From a virus, in IMG/VR virus record IMGVR_UViG_3300001846_000125, positions 1 through 25,767 of that record: DNA of 25,767 nucleotides, one strand, 5' to 3'. The notes beneath the pieces are model-generated. The model saw only the letters and a program-made list of their open reading frames with translations. It searched no databases and was not told where the DNA came from. Positions 5,960 to 13,598 of the stretch are shown here, piece after piece. Positions within the stretch are counted from its first letter, which is position 1. Every line of letters begins with the position of its first letter. The position numbers were made by a program, and so were the translations under genes.

Positions 5960-7757
5960 TAGGACGGGTCCTGGTACTAACTCCGCTGTAAGAAACGCAA
6001 AAAAACTAGATCATCAGTTAAATAAAACTAACCAAGCTATGCGCGGAATGACCCGCCAGGGTCGAGCGCAGATGGCACAACTTGGTCATCAGATCCAAGA
6101 CGTTTCAGTTCAGATGCAAATGGGCATGAACCCATTAATGATTCTGGGTCAACAGGGTTCTCAGATAGCTTCGGTTTTTGGCACTAAAGGGCCAGTTATT
6201 GGTTCGATTATCGCTGTCGGCGCTGCACTTGCTTATTCATTCATCCCTTCATTAAATGAAACAAACGAGACTCTTGACAATCTATTAAAGAAGGCAGAGA
6301 GACTCGACACTAGCTTAAAAAAATTAATGCCTAGGGAGTATGAGAAGAGATTAGAAAAAGCCGAGCAAGCCGTAAGTGATGCAGCTAAGGCACATGGCGA
6401 TGCTGTAAACAAGCTGTTTGACTTAGAGGAGGCACAAACAAGAGCTGGGTATGCCGCTTTGGATATGCGCGAAAATGTTCTTTCTCAGGGGGCCGCACAA
6501 GAAAACTCTAGGTCCTTGGTCCAAGCGTTGTCTAGGGATATATCAGATCAGCAGGATAGGGTAGAAAAAGCAAAAGTAGCCTTGCTTTCTGCGAAGAAAG
6601 CTCTTGAAGAGTTCAAGAAAGAAACAGGGACTACTTCAAAAGAATTATCTGAAAGAGCTGAAGGTCTTGAAGCACTTATAGCTGCTGAAGAGGCTAGAAC
6701 AGCTATGCTGATGGACGCTCTGCCAGCAGAGAAAAAGTTTTTAAATGCTGTAAAAGAGATGAGGGCGGTTCTTGGAGATCCGAAGACCCCGCAAGAAGTC
6801 GAAGCCTATCGAGTACAAATAGAGAAACTGGCGCTTAAATATTTTGATGCTTCAGCGCAAGCTAGGAAGCTAGCTGCTGAACAGGCGCAGCAAGCCAAGG
6901 CTCAACGTGAGGCCGAACGTAAATTCAATGAGATTCTTCAAAATAGGCAGGAGCTTCAGGATATTCTTGACAAGAGGGCTCAAGCTTTAAGTCAGAAGAG
7001 GATTAGACTTCTTGATGAGGCAGTAGATCGCAATCAAAAATTGTATCAGCACTCTCTGATGTTGAAAAAAGTTCTTGTTGGACCGGATGGAATATGGCAG
7101 ACACACGAGTTACAAGCGTTTGCCTTCCACATGGAAAAACTTACAAATGAACTCTTCCCGGCTGTTGATAACAAAGTTAAGAGTTCGGCTGAGAAGATAG
7201 CCAAATTCAAGAATAATACAAAAGAGCTAACTGACTCCTTAATTGATGCTGGAGAGAATGGCTTAACCTCACTTGAGAATGGTTTGGTTGGCTTGAGCAT
7301 GGGCACAAAGACAGCGGCTCAAGCGTTCAAAGATATGGCTAGATCAATCATTGAGGACTTGATTAGAATCAACATCCAACAAAGTGTTACTCCTCTTTTC
7401 AGAGATATCTTTAGTTCAGCTATCGGCTTTGGTACAGGGACATCAAGTGCAGATATTGACGCTCAGTCGTCGGCGGCTGCTGATGCAGGGATTCCTAGGC
7501 GAGCTTTGGGCGGGCCAGTATCAGCCAGACAACCTTATATGGTTGGCGAAAGAGGGCCTGAGTTATTTATCCCTAGCGGGAACGGGAAGATAGTCTCAAA
7601 CCACAATTTAGGTGGCGGTGATACTGTTAATATATCGCTAAATATTTCCACAGGTGTTCCAGAAACAGTGAGAACTGAGCTTCAGTCAATGCTCCCTCAA
7701 ATTCAAGAGGTTGCTAAAACTGCTGTATTTAACGCCAAAGCTAGAGGATATGCGTAA
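5919..7757 (+). CDS. Tail tape measure protein
   Basis: The 612-residue product carries the lambda-type tape measure N-terminal motif ('GHQIQDVSVQMQMGMNPLMI' then 'LGQQGSQIASVFG', residues 56-88). A hydrophobic segment follows at about 92-110, then long coiled-coil stretches to about residue 360, rich in Ala, Glu, Lys and Gln. The C-terminal part has 'LENGLVGLSMGTKTAAQAFK' and the 'GGPV...PYMVGERGPELFIP' signature around residues 530-555. The protein sets tail length and reaches into the host envelope at ejection. At 612 residues it is short for the family (lambda H is 853), implying a short siphovirus tail. The start is inside the GT frameshift product. Confidence 0.93.
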   Translation: MAAATQKIVIHADDRTGPGTNSAVRNAKKLDHQLNKTNQAMRGMTRQGRAQMAQLGHQIQDVSVQMQMGMNPLMILGQQGSQIASVFGTKGPVIGSIIAVGAALAYSFIPSLNETNETLDNLLKKAERLDTSLKKLMPREYEKRLEKAEQAVSDAAKAHGDAVNKLFDLEEAQTRAGYAALDMRENVLSQGAAQENSRSLVQALSRDISDQQDRVEKAKVALLSAKKALEEFKKETGTTSKELSERAEGLEALIAAEEARTAMLMDALPAEKKFLNAVKEMRAVLGDPKTPQEVEAYRVQIEKLALKYFDASAQARKLAAEQAQQAKAQREAERKFNEILQNRQELQDILDKRAQALSQKRIRLLDEAVDRNQKLYQHSLMLKKVLVGPDGIWQTHELQAFAFHMEKLTNELFPAVDNKVKSSAEKIAKFKNNTKELTDSLIDAGENGLTSLENGLVGLSMGTKTAAQAFKDMARSIIEDLIRINIQQSVTPLFRDIFSSAIGFGTGTSSADIDAQSSAAADAGIPRRALGGPVSARQPYMVGERGPELFIPSGNGKIVSNHNLGGGDTVNISLNISTGVPETVRTELQSMLPQIQEVAKTAVFNAKARGYA

Positions 7758-7759
7758 AG

Positions 7760-8398
7760 ATGCCATCAGGACATATCACTTATCCAGTTACGCCCCCCAG
7801 TCGTCTAACAGATAATATTGTTTCTGTTACAGCAACGGCATCAAACACTGTTTCCATCAGCGAAAGCCCTTTCACCTACGCGCAGCAAGTATACGAATTT
7901 AGCGGTAAGAGGTGGGAGTTTGTTATAACTACAGCCCCTCTTAGCGGCTATGATGTTAGGTGGGTTGAAGCCTTCCTGTTGTCCTTGAACGGAATTCGCG
8001 GAACATTTGAGCTTGATATCGGGGGGATCATGGATGAAAGAATACTTGGCACCCATACGGGAACCGTGATAGTGGACGCAGGATATGTGCCTGGTGATAC
8101 AAACATTAGTCTTAACCAAGTATCTGGATCATTTTCATTAACTCAGGGTGAGTGGATCACTTTAACAGGATCAACCACACAGATTCCTAGGCTTCATAAA
8201 ACAGCTAGCATTCCTAGCGCGGGATATAGAGACGTTTCTATATTCCCTGGACTGAGGGAGAACTCAACTGATGAGACAATCACTCTCACTACGTCTACTC
8301 AAAAAGGGCTATTTCGCTTGATGGATAACGATATAAGATGGACAAAAACCACTAATGGTCTTACATCTTTGAGTTTTAATATTGTGGAGGTCTTATGA
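7760..8398 (+). CDS. Distal tail protein-like
   Basis: The 212-residue product shows the pattern of a family of minor or distal tail proteins: 'YEFSGKRWEFVITTAPLSGY', then 'RWVEAFLLSLNGIRGTFELD' near residues 55-80. Later come a 'GD.ISLNQVSG'-like insertion and a C-terminal 'GLFRLMDNDIRW' segment. These proteins form the ring between tube and tip complex. It directly follows the tape measure gene and its stop overlaps the next start (ATGA), as expected for tail-tip proteins. I recognise the pattern but cannot give an exact family name. Confidence 0.6.
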   Translation: MPSGHITYPVTPPSRLTDNIVSVTATASNTVSISESPFTYAQQVYEFSGKRWEFVITTAPLSGYDVRWVEAFLLSLNGIRGTFELDIGGIMDERILGTHTGTVIVDAGYVPGDTNISLNQVSGSFSLTQGEWITLTGSTTQIPRLHKTASIPSAGYRDVSIFPGLRENSTDETITLTTSTQKGLFRLMDNDIRWTKTTNGLTSLSFNIVEVL

Positions 8399-8982
8399 CT
8401 AGGGCTAGTAGTCCATCAGACTTTACATCAGATCATGTTAAGGTTTTCTTTGCTGTTAATTTTCAAGTTGATGAAGGGACAATAGGGTTTTGGACTGGAT
8501 ACGGGGACTTGACTTTTAATGGGGTAACCTATGACGGGGCCGGCGAGCTTTTGTCTTTTTCAGAGGTAAAAGAAGATAACCAGATTGGGGCAAACGGTAT
8601 CACCGTGGTTCTTGCTGGGCTAGATACAGAATCAGCAGACTTGGCACTAGACCAAAACTACCAATATAGGAAATCTGAATTATATGTTGGATCGTTAAAT
8701 AACTACCCAACAATTCAAAGCTATAAAATATTCTCAGGTTTTATTGACAAGATATCAATAAATGATGGCCCTAATGGGTCTACTGTATCTATTTTTGTAG
8801 AAAATAGATTAATTGATTTCGATAGACCTAGAGTTCTTCATTATACCCATGAAGAACAACAAGCTTTTTCTCCATCAAGGAGCAACCCTCCTAATTCTCC
8901 GCTTACTGGACCAATAATCCCAGCGGACACCGGATTGGAAAACATTGGATCAATACAAGATAAACAGATTGTCTGGAAGTAG
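8395..8982 (+). CDS. Tail hub/tip-associated minor tail protein
   Basis: The 195-residue product resembles phage minor tail proteins found just before the J-like gene. It has 'VKVFFAVNFQVDEGTIGFWT', 'LTFNGVTYDGAG', 'VVLAGLDTESADLAL', 'FSGFIDKISIND' and 'VENRLIDFDRPRVLHYTHEE'. The order of beta-strands and position suggest a hub domain that docks the central tip protein (the role of lambda L/M or baseplate hubs). It lacks the cysteine-rich iron-sulphur region of lambda gpL. Start and stop are tightly packed with its neighbours (ATGA upstream; five bases to the next ATG). Confidence 0.6.
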   Translation: MTRASSPSDFTSDHVKVFFAVNFQVDEGTIGFWTGYGDLTFNGVTYDGAGELLSFSEVKEDNQIGANGITVVLAGLDTESADLALDQNYQYRKSELYVGSLNNYPTIQSYKIFSGFIDKISINDGPNGSTVSIFVENRLIDFDRPRVLHYTHEEQQAFSPSRSNPPNSPLTGPIIPADTGLENIGSIQDKQIVWK

Positions 8983-8987
8983 ATGGA

Positions 8988-11441
8988 ATGGGTTTTTGGA
9001 GCAATTTAAAAAGAACGGTAAAGCAAACAGTAAAGGCTGTTGCAAACCCCAAAGCATTAGCAACCATTGCTCTAGTTGTTGCGACTGGCGGGGTTGCTTC
9101 TGCAATGTATGCGGGCGCGAGTTTCTCAGCAGCTTTATCATCTGTTGCGACCGCATCATTTTGGCAAGCTGCTGCCTTTAGAACGGCTATTGGGCTAGGA
9201 CTTAGCGCGGTAGCTGCATCTCTTGGCCCAACACCAGATAATTCAGGCGGAAGATCAATCCAGGATTTGGGAGCGCAAGGAGCAAAATTCCAGTTCAGAT
9301 CCCCTACCGCTGTTAGAGAAGTAGTTTATGGACAGACAAGAAAATCCGGCGTAATACTACACATGGATTCTAGCTCTTCTACTGGCTCTGCTACAGGAAC
9401 TCAATTTCTTCACATGATTGTCGGCATATCTGGAGCTAAAACAGATAGTGCTTACAAGGTATATTTGAATGATGTTGCCGTATCAACAGATCTCACTGCG
9501 TCAGACGGATTTATAGCAGCGGATAGTGGAACGACCCCAGACTACTCTTCTAAGGTTTCATTACAGTGGAAAGATGGCTCTTACCCACAAACATCTTTGA
9601 CAGAAAATTCTGGCCTTAATACCAATCCACCAGGATGGACATCTTCTCAAAGACTAGACGGTATATCTTACCTTTATGTGAGAATGCAGTATGACGCGAC
9701 ATTGTTTGAACAGGGCTTGCCTAATGTTTCAGTATTAGTAAAAGGGAAACCTGTTTACGATCCGAGAACATCAACTACTGCATATTCAAACAACCCCGCA
9801 TTATGCATAAGAGATTATTTGCTTGATATTGACTATGGTTTAGGTTGCGCTCTTGACGAGATTGATGAAGATTCTTTTGAAATAGCCGCTGATGTTTGTG
9901 ATGAAAATAGCAATCAGTACCAGCTAGACGGTGTGATTGATACATCTAAAAGCCCAAAAACAATTATTAGCGATATGCTAACCGCATGTTCTGGCGTTTT
10001 GTCATACTCAAACGGCAAGTTCCATTTAAGGGCAGCTAAATACGTAGCCCCATCAGTGACCATAACAGAAGATGATTTAATAGGTGAAGTTGCTATGCAA
10101 GCAACTAACTCAATGAGGGATCAGTTTAATACTGTTAAAGCCATCTATTACAGCTTGGCTCTTAACCAAGTCACGGATATGCCTGTTCAGGAAAACACAG
10201 ATCTTCTCTACATTGATAATGGGCAAAAGTCTTCAGTTGACCTCTCATTGCCTTTTACAACATCTGAAACACGAGCGACAAAATTAGCTGAACTTTCGCT
10301 TTTCAGATCAAGAAATCAAATGACTGTAAGTGTCCCAGTTAAGTTAAATAAGTTTAATTGTCAAATTGGTGACAATGTTTCCCTTACTTATCCAAGGCTA
10401 GGTTTTAACTCTAAAGTGTTTGAAGTTGTTTCTTGGTCATTTAGGTATTCGGGAGATGACCTTGGGATTAACCTTACTTTAAAGGAGAATGGACCAGATT
10501 CTTATACCGGAGGAACTGCGTTATCCTTAGATATCTCTAGGATCAAGAAGGGAGAGCTTGTTGCTTGGGACGTATCAGATACGTTTGGCACGGATTATAC
10601 GGCTGCAACAGATAAAGTTCTTATTATAGAAAAAGGCGTTAATATTTATGGTCGCCCAGCTAGCTCAGGGGTGAGCGCAAGTGAAGCATTAATTATCCCT
10701 ATCAGTCTTGGCGGAACTTTGACTATTAGAAATTATGGGAACATATATGGAGCTTCTGGCATTTTTGATGATAACTACGCATCCCGTCATGGAGGAGACG
10801 CAATATATATTGCGTCATCAGTAGCCTCGCAAGTCACGATTATAAATGATGGACTTATAGCTGGTGGCGGTGGCGGCGGCGGGAAAGGCGGAAACGCAGG
10901 ACCCGGCGAAATATATAGCGATGGGACTCTTCCTGGTTATACAGGTTACAGCGGCATACATGATTTTGGATATGTTCTTGGGGGAGATGGAGGCGATGGT
11001 GCAGGATGGGATGGCACTCAATTAATACTCCCAGGATCGCCTTTGAATGCAGGAGAAGATGGAGGCGGACCTACTGTACTAACTAGTTCTGATTACACCT
11101 ACATGGGTGCTCACTGGGAAACTGGTATTAATGGAACTTGGACGGCCCCAGGGCAGGAATTAAGAGCGGGGCAAGCTGGAGCGGGAGGTAATGGCGGCGG
11201 TTTCGCTGAAAGTGGAGAAGACGGGGAGGATGGAGAACTATCCGAAATCCATCTTCATAGTGGGATGTCAACTGACCCAGACCGATGGTTTGCCCCTCAT
11301 GACACTAACAGTTTTCAGCCTTTTAGGATAGCAAGCGCTTTGGCTACTTACTATCAAGCTGGTGACGGTGGGGCAGCAATTACAAATGGCACTAATGCTG
11401 AAATAATAAATCGTCAGACCATTCATGGTAGTATTACGTAA
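8988..11441 (+). CDS. J-like central tail tip protein with glycine-rich adhesin C-terminus
   Basis: The 817-residue product has an amphipathic or hydrophobic N-terminus (residues 22-80), then a J-family core with 'FRSPTAVREVVYGQTRKSG' and 'VLVKGKPVYDPR' followed by 'CIRDYLLDIDYGLGC'. A 'SDMLTACSGVLSYSNGKFHL' segment is typical of host-specificity tip proteins. After about residue 530 the protein changes character: 'TLTIRNYGNIYGASG' and 'VTIINDGLIAGGGGGGG' lead into a Gly/Asp/Glu-rich tail with 'GAGGNGGG' and 'GEDGEDGE' runs. That is the pattern of polyglycine-type phage adhesins. It is shorter than lambda J (1132 residues) and lacks obvious fibronectin repeats. The adhesin probably contacts the host receptor. 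Confidence 0.85.
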   Translation: MGFWSNLKRTVKQTVKAVANPKALATIALVVATGGVASAMYAGASFSAALSSVATASFWQAAAFRTAIGLGLSAVAASLGPTPDNSGGRSIQDLGAQGAKFQFRSPTAVREVVYGQTRKSGVILHMDSSSSTGSATGTQFLHMIVGISGAKTDSAYKVYLNDVAVSTDLTASDGFIAADSGTTPDYSSKVSLQWKDGSYPQTSLTENSGLNTNPPGWTSSQRLDGISYLYVRMQYDATLFEQGLPNVSVLVKGKPVYDPRTSTTAYSNNPALCIRDYLLDIDYGLGCALDEIDEDSFEIAADVCDENSNQYQLDGVIDTSKSPKTIISDMLTACSGVLSYSNGKFHLRAAKYVAPSVTITEDDLIGEVAMQATNSMRDQFNTVKAIYYSLALNQVTDMPVQENTDLLYIDNGQKSSVDLSLPFTTSETRATKLAELSLFRSRNQMTVSVPVKLNKFNCQIGDNVSLTYPRLGFNSKVFEVVSWSFRYSGDDLGINLTLKENGPDSYTGGTALSLDISRIKKGELVAWDVSDTFGTDYTAATDKVLIIEKGVNIYGRPASSGVSASEALIIPISLGGTLTIRNYGNIYGASGIFDDNYASRHGGDAIYIASSVASQVTIINDGLIAGGGGGGGKGGNAGPGEIYSDGTLPGYTGYSGIHDFGYVLGGDGGDGAGWDGTQLILPGSPLNAGEDGGGPTVLTSSDYTYMGAHWETGINGTWTAPGQELRAGQAGAGGNGGGFAESGEDGEDGELSEIHLHSGMSTDPDRWFAPHDTNSFQPFRIASALATYYQAGDGGAAITNGTNAEIINRQTIHGSIT

Positions 11442-11452
11442 AGGAGAACATC

Positions 11453-11791
11453 ATGGCCGAAGCACACAAATTAGTTCAGGGTGATACCGGCCCACAAGTC
11501 AAAGTCACGCTGACTCGATCAGAAACCGGCGATGCCATTGATCTGACTGAGGCTACAACATGCAAAATGCATTTCAGGAAGAAAAACAGTGATTCAGTGC
11601 TTTTCTCTTTATCTAATGCAAGCGATGTAACTAACCAGGGCAATGGCATTGCAATATTTGCATTCTCTGGGACACAACTAGACATTCCTCCTGGCGATTA
11701 TGAAGGCGAAGTAGAGATCGTATTCAATGATGGATCAAGAGAGACTGTTTACGAAACCATAGACTTTGTTGTACGCGCTGATTTCGCATGA
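11453..11791 (+). CDS. BppU N-terminal-domain-like tail protein
   Basis: The 112-residue product reads as one small beta-sandwich: 'LVQGDTGPQVKVTLTRSETG', 'IDLTEATTCKMHFRKKNSD', and 'PPGDYEGEVEIVFNDGSRET'. This matches the N-terminal domain of phage upper baseplate proteins (BppU_N), which attach receptor-binding parts to the tail tip. Here the domain stands alone, with no fibre region. AAAGGAG precedes the ATG. The stop overlaps the next start (ATGA), so it is probably co-translated with the repeat fibre and may anchor it. Confidence 0.65.
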   Translation: MAEAHKLVQGDTGPQVKVTLTRSETGDAIDLTEATTCKMHFRKKNSDSVLFSLSNASDVTNQGNGIAIFAFSGTQLDIPPGDYEGEVEIVFNDGSRETVYETIDFVVRADFA

Positions 11792-13128
11792 CTATAAAAC
11801 GGTCAATCACCTTTGCTCGATTATTATCGGCAATCAATTTTGGCCGAGCTAAATTTTCTGTTTTCTTTGATAGAGCCAAATCCTCTGTAATTGTATCAAG
11901 ACTTAAAGCATCGGCATCAGTTGCAAGACTGAAAGCAAGCTCGATACTTGGGTTCTTTATTCATTTGCTCCAGTTTGCAGACACACCTAGCGTATCTGAT
12001 TTGATTGCAAAGGTTTTTAACAAAACCACTTCTGATTCTGCAAACGTCAGTGATTCAGATAATAAAGACATTGGCAAAAGCCTGACCGATTATCGCCAAG
12101 TCAGAGAATCTCAAGAAAAATCTTTCGGGAAGGTTGTCACAGAACAATCAAGCGTTGATGAAAGCCATGCGGTTATTTTTGATAAGGTAGACGCTGATAG
12201 TGCTTCTGTTTCTGAGTCTCAGGCAGTATTAGCTGAAAAGAACAAGACAGACAACGCTTCTGCGTCAGATGCTCAAGTATATTCGGTCGGAAAGAATCAA
12301 TCAGACAATACATCTGTTTCAGATGAACATCTGCTGTCTGCTATAAAAAGAACGTCTGATCAGGCTGATTTTTCTGAGGCACACACTGCTGACATAACTA
12401 AGGCTGTATCTGATATAGCAACGGTCACTGACGACTTAGATGGTAGCGTCACGCCAGAAGATGATCATGATATAATTTTTACCAAGGTCAAATCGAATAC
12501 CGCATCAGCGACAGATGTATTTTCACGCACTGTTAATTACGTCAGAAACTTCACTGATACTCCATACTTTTTCGCGCAAGAATCATGGTCATATCTAGGG
12601 ATCGTATACTCACAACTTAGCGCGTTTGTTACTAAGCCGTTCAGCGATAATGCAGAAGCATCTGAGTCATTGAACTTTTCTGCAACAAAAGTAGTCACTG
12701 AAACGCCAAGCATTGCAGAGTCTTTGACTTCAAGTGTTATGAAATCTACGAGCGATTCTCTCGATGCATCAGAATCTATTTCCCTGCAATCGACAAAGCC
12801 ATTATCAGATCAATCAGACGTATCTGATAGCATTGACTCGATATATGTAATAAAAGGAATTGATGAGACTCCATCTCTGTCTGAGGCTATTGAGTTTTCA
12901 ATATCGGTAGTATTATCGGATAGTTCAGAAATCAGTGACAGCCCTGCATTTACAGTTTCGACAGTGCTGTCAAATAATGGCATAATTAGTGAAGCCGCAA
13001 GCTTGAGGCCGTTAAAGGTTGTTAGTGATTCGGCAGAATTTTCAACCAGTGGAGAGATTGTGAACCAGGGCTATTGTGACCTGACTTACTTCTCAGAGGA
13101 CTACGTAGGAACACGGAGAACAATTTAA
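11788..13128 (+). CDS. Repeat fibre protein with 18-residue units
   Basis: The 446-residue product is almost wholly repetitive. Residues 7-51 are five 9-residue units with core R-[LA]-K-x-S. Residues 61-427 are about 18 units, nearly all exactly 18 residues, with consensus K-x-x-[ST]-D-x-[AS]-x-[VA]-S-[ED]-S followed by six variable residues. Two longer insertions occur at about 187-214 and 233-264, the latter aromatic ('YFFAQESWSYLG'). The C-terminus ends 'GYCDLTYFSEDYVGTRRTI', a tail motif I associate with similar phage fibres. Regular beta-solenoid or trimeric fibre structure is inferred. It sits among adhesion genes, so a side fibre or spacer role is likely. Confidence 0.65.
   Translation: MTIKRSITFARLLSAINFGRAKFSVFFDRAKSSVIVSRLKASASVARLKASSILGFFIHLLQFADTPSVSDLIAKVFNKTTSDSANVSDSDNKDIGKSLTDYRQVRESQEKSFGKVVTEQSSVDESHAVIFDKVDADSASVSESQAVLAEKNKTDNASASDAQVYSVGKNQSDNTSVSDEHLLSAIKRTSDQADFSEAHTADITKAVSDIATVTDDLDGSVTPEDDHDIIFTKVKSNTASATDVFSRTVNYVRNFTDTPYFFAQESWSYLGIVYSQLSAFVTKPFSDNAEASESLNFSATKVVTETPSIAESLTSSVMKSTSDSLDASESISLQSTKPLSDQSDVSDSIDSIYVIKGIDETPSLSEAIEFSISVVLSDSSEISDSPAFTVSTVLSNNGIISEAASLRPLKVVSDSAEFSTSGEIVNQGYCDLTYFSEDYVGTRRTI
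11806..11940 (+). repeat. Five 9-residue coding repeats (27-nt period)
   Basis: Residues 7-51 of the repeat fibre align as five units: ITFARLLSA, INFGRAKFS, VFFDRAKSS, VIVSRLKAS and ASVARLKAS. Alternating hydrophobic residues with a central Arg and Lys give a strand-like pattern. Confidence 0.75.
11968..13068 (+). repeat. Tandem 18-residue coding repeats (54-nt period)
   Basis: About 18 tandem units read in frame, for example KVDADSASVSESQAVLAE, KNKTDNASASDAQVYSVG and KSTSDSLDASESISLQST. All but three are 18 residues long. The conservation is at protein level; the DNA copies have diverged. Confidence 0.85.
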
Positions 13129-13577
13129 TGTTGTCAGATAACCTCAAACTAAAAGGCGATGTTGCAATCAAGCTCTTTGATAAGGATGGCAACATTAAGC
13201 AAGAAGAGAACATCAAGAACTTAGTTGTTGATGCGGGACTTGATTTTATTGCTAGTCGAATGGTCGGAACATCATCAAGTATCATGTCTCATATGGGTAT
13301 TGGCTCTGGAACAACTTCGGCTGCGGCAGCGGATACTGATCTTGAATCGATTCTTGGGTCAAGAGTCACGCTAACTTCATCGACAGCAACCAATGAAGAA
13401 GTTCTTTATGTTGCGTCATTCGGGGCGGGTGTTAGCACTGGGGCGGTAACAGAGAGCGCAATTTTTAATGCTTCTACCGGCGGTGATATGTTGTGTAGAA
13501 CGACGTTCAGCGTGATCAACAAGTCGAGTGACGATACGCTTCAGATTAATTGGACGATTTCGCTGGCGGCGGCATAA
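13128..13577 (+). CDS. Small tail-fibre-region protein
   Basis: The 149-residue product starts one base inside the preceding stop (TAATG). It has 'LKLKGDVAIKLFDKDGNIKQ', 'VVDAGLDFIASRMVG', 'MGIGSGTTSAAAADTDLE' and a C-terminal 'TTFSVINKSSDDTLQINWTI'. The 'iGtGttaa...dT.Le.e' pattern is shared with small phage structural proteins found beside tail fibres. I do not recognise a named family. An accessory fibre or fibre-joining role is inferred from position. It is predicted to be all beta with no membrane segment. Confidence 0.55.
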   Translation: MLSDNLKLKGDVAIKLFDKDGNIKQEENIKNLVVDAGLDFIASRMVGTSSSIMSHMGIGSGTTSAAAADTDLESILGSRVTLTSSTATNEEVLYVASFGAGVSTGAVTESAIFNASTGGDMLCRTTFSVINKSSDDTLQINWTISLAAA

Positions 13578-13598
13578 CCTGACCAGAGGGGCTAGACG

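Noticed and set aside
11968-13068. Tandem repeat considered as a CRISPR array or DNA repeat element
   Set aside because: Unit length is 54 nt, conserved only at protein level and fully in frame with no unique spacers.
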